From Staphylococcus sp. GSSP0090 (GTDB lineage: Bacteria > Bacillota > Bacilli > Staphylococcales > Staphylococcaceae): a stretch of 32,631 nt of DNA. The translations under genes were made by a program, and so were the position numbers. Numbering within the stretch: position 1 is the first letter of the stretch; each line of letters starts with the position of its first letter. The notes beneath the pieces were generated by a model. It did no database searches and had not been told where the DNA came from. It saw nothing but the letters and a program-made list of their open reading frames with translations. This document shows positions 29,608-32,631 of the stretch, piece after piece. Where the stretch lies: positions 1-32,631 of the forward strand of contig NZ_JACBFD010000041.1 of NCBI RefSeq assembly GCF_013391405.1. Direction: 5' to 3'.

Positions 29608-29759
29608 ATTCATCATCCTTCCCTTTTTTATTTAAGTATATACTGTTTTACCCTAAAAGGTTGTAAATATGTATATCTTTTTGAAGAAAAATTACTATTA
29701 AATAAGTGTATACACCGTATTATAGCTTGATTGAAAATATTAAGTAAAGTAATTGTCTA

Positions 29760-31128
29760 TTATTTAAATAAATTTTGTATTTTTTCATTAAAATCCATTT
29801 TTCTTTTAACTTTTTTTCTATTTAATATATTTATTGCATTAATTTCAGAGTCATTATCACAGCACTGATTAGGTTTTCCTTGCAATTGTTCATTAAAAAA
29901 TTCGGTCATGTATGCGCGTCGACATTGATCAAGCTGTTTATACCCTAACATTCGCATATATCCTAAATATTTACGTTTGTATGATATCTCAAAAATATTA
30001 CGTAATTGTTGGTATGTATAATAACTGTAGAGTATTTGTAGCACTTCAGCTTTTTCAGGAGGCAAAAATTGACCGATTTCGAATGTTTCAACATCCTCTG
30101 TAGTTATCATATCGGTAAATAATAATGTTTCTAATAAAAATCGATCATCTGGTTGATATAGACTAATCGCTTGGCTTTGTTGACCGTCACGACCAGCTCG
30201 ACCTATTTCTTGCATATAATTGGAAGGGCTTGTAGATAAATGGAAATGAATAATTGTACGAATATCTTTTTTATTGATGCCCATACCAAATGCACTCGTG
30301 GCAACAATGATTGGAATTTCATTATTCAAAAATTGATGTTGTACGGTATGACGTTCTTGGTAAGATAAGTCACCATGATAAATGCCAGTTAAAAAACCAT
30401 AGTTGTATATTTGCTGAGCTAATGATAAACACATCTTTTTAGATGAAACATATATAATTGTTGGCCCTGCTTGCTCTAATGAAGGTAATAACCATTTTAA
30501 TTTTTCGTCATCATTCTCAAAGTTTTTATGTGATAACGAAATATTATCTCGATTCATAGTGGTCTTTACGATATGAAAAGATTTATTCAATATTTGTTCT
30601 AAATCAAAGGTTAGATAAGATGGTGCTGTTGCGGTTAAAGCAAGTACAGTAGCGTTCTTAAAATGGTTGATGATCTTGCCAACTAATGCGTAATGAGGTC
30701 TGAAGTCATACCCCCATTCTGAAAGACAGTGTGCTTCATCTAATACGATGATCCCTAAACTTAACTGTTTGATCAGCTTAAAATTATGAGGTTGTAGTAA
30801 AAATTCGGGACTTAAGAAAATGAAACGACTTTGCTTTAATTGCTTCATATTTTGAGCACGTTCATGTTCATCCATACCTGAATGAATACAAGCTACTTGA
30901 TGTTCACCATGTAGCTTGAGTTGCATGACTTGATCATCCATTAATGATATTAATGGAGAAATAATAAGTGTTGGTTGTTGATTGATATATGTTGGTAATT
31001 GATAGCAAAGGCTTTTACCACTTCCTGTTGGTAAAATACCTAATGTATCTTTCTTATCAAGTACGTACGTTATGATTTCTTCTTGACCTGGTTTAAATGT
31101 ATCAAAACCAAATCGTTCTTTTAACGTT

Positions 31129-31139
<11 letters not shown>
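29760..31139 (-). CDS. recQ: RecQ-family ATP-dependent DNA helicase
   Basis: Superfamily 2 3'-5' helicase of 459 residues, the short type without HRDC domain. Visible motifs are FKPGQEEII (motif 0), LPTGSGKSLCYQLP (Walker A), VLDEAHCLSEWGYDFRP (DEAH plus the aromatic loop), LALTATAP, and QEIGRAGRDGQ (motif VI). The RecQ-C zinc region near 405-440 reads CRRAYMTEFFNE...QCCDND, with only three cysteines. The start is the ATG at 31139 (AGAGGTGA upstream); the GTG at 31148 lies inside that site. It overlaps the ypbB stop by 11 bases, so the pair is coupled, as in Bacillus. Confidence 0.93.
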
Positions 31140-32447
<1,308 letters not shown>

Positions 32448-32449
<2 letters not shown>

Positions 32450-32472
32450 TACTATTATGACGCAATAGTATT
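32448..32472 (+). other. Small hairpin overlapping the fer stop codon
   Basis: AATACTATT (32448-32456) and AATAGTATT (32464-32472) form a 9-bp stem, 7-base loop. It begins within the TAA stop. It may protect the transcript end; no T-run follows directly. Confidence 0.4.
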
Positions 32473-32485
32473 TATATACGACAAT

Positions 32486-32524
32486 GTTAGTAACGTCATC
32501 ACTTTGGCAATTACTAACTTTTTT
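32486..32524 (+). terminator. fer terminator
   Basis: GTTAGTAA (32486-32493) and TTACTAAC (32511-32518) pair perfectly with a 17-base loop, followed by six T (32519-32524). Confidence 0.75.
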
Positions 32525-32538
32525 AATTTTTTCTCAGA

Positions 32539-32575
32539 CTGTCGACAAAGTCTCCGACTTTGTTGGCAGTTTTTT
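32539..32575 (+). terminator. Repeated terminator hairpin, second copy
   Basis: CTGTCGACAAAGTC (32539-32552) and GACTTTGTTGGCAG (32556-32569) pair at 12 of 14 positions around TCC, followed by six T (32570-32575). Bases 32539-32558 are the reverse complement of 126-145. Being the second terminator after fer, it is likely a dispersed repeat. Confidence 0.7.
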
Positions 32576-32579
32576 ATGC

Positions 32580-32631
32580 ACGCTTTCCGCGGGCACTGCC
32601 TTAGCCTGTAGTCTTCGGCTAGTGCTATTCC
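32580..32631. repeat. Partial GC-rich intergenic repeat, cut by window end
   Basis: The last 52 bases are clearly richer in GC than the flanks. They can fold with GCACT/AGTGC outside and AGCC/GGCT inside. I recall similar sequences recurring between genes in staphylococcal genomes, but this is memory only, and the right part is missing. Confidence 0.45.

Overview
The window is a block of low-GC Firmicutes core chromosome, almost certainly from a Staphylococcus. Several encoded proteins match, from memory, the lengths and sequences of their Staphylococcus counterparts: a DnaQ-DinG fusion, an 82-residue ferredoxin, class II EPSP synthase and EbpS. The EbpS sequence (538 residues, three [13 protein letters not shown] repeats, no TNSHQD hexamer) does not look like the S. 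aureus protein I know, so a coagulase-negative or otherwise non-aureus species is more likely. No database could be searched, so the species is left open.

Layout, mostly on the minus strand (reading right to left): fer diverges from ypbB-recQ at the right edge; then ebpS (LysM membrane protein) and bdr/ypdA (bacillithiol disulfide reductase), which converges with the plus-strand asparaginase gene across a perfect 15-bp bidirectional terminator. Next come cmk, rpsA, der-gpsA, hup, the menaquinone-chain operon hepS-menG-hepT, ndk, and a long operon aroC-aroB-aroA-ypiA-ypiB-ypjA-yugP bounded by a good promoter and a terminator. A second chain, ypjD-bshA-cca-birA-dinG, follows with overlapping or tightly spaced genes, then asnS with its own terminator, and dnaD-nth-ypoC. 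Only ansA and fer are on the plus strand.

Functionally this is housekeeping: shikimate to chorismate (aroA/B/C), whose product feeds menaquinone made with the heptaprenyl chain (hepS/T) and methylated by MenG; bacillithiol synthesis (bshA) and recycling (bdr); DNA replication and repair (dnaD, nth, dinG, recQ, hup); translation (asnS, cca, der, rpsA); and nucleotide supply (ndk, cmk). The order is collinear with the Bacillus subtilis chromosome minus several gene blocks.

There is no sign of a mobile element, CRISPR array, prophage, toxin system or biosynthetic cluster, and I do not see an undescribed multi-gene system. The interesting material is between genes: a 20-bp perfect hairpin and a cluster of TGTGAT/ATCACA half-sites in the large hup-hepS gap; operator-like palindromes on the hup, fer, rpsA and aroC promoter regions; a strong CcpA cre-like site on the -35 of ndk with competing repeats in its leader; and a repeated terminator hairpin at both ends of the window. 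Seven genes begin at TTG or GTG, and many obvious upstream ATGs are not the true starts; the coordinates below are corrected for this.
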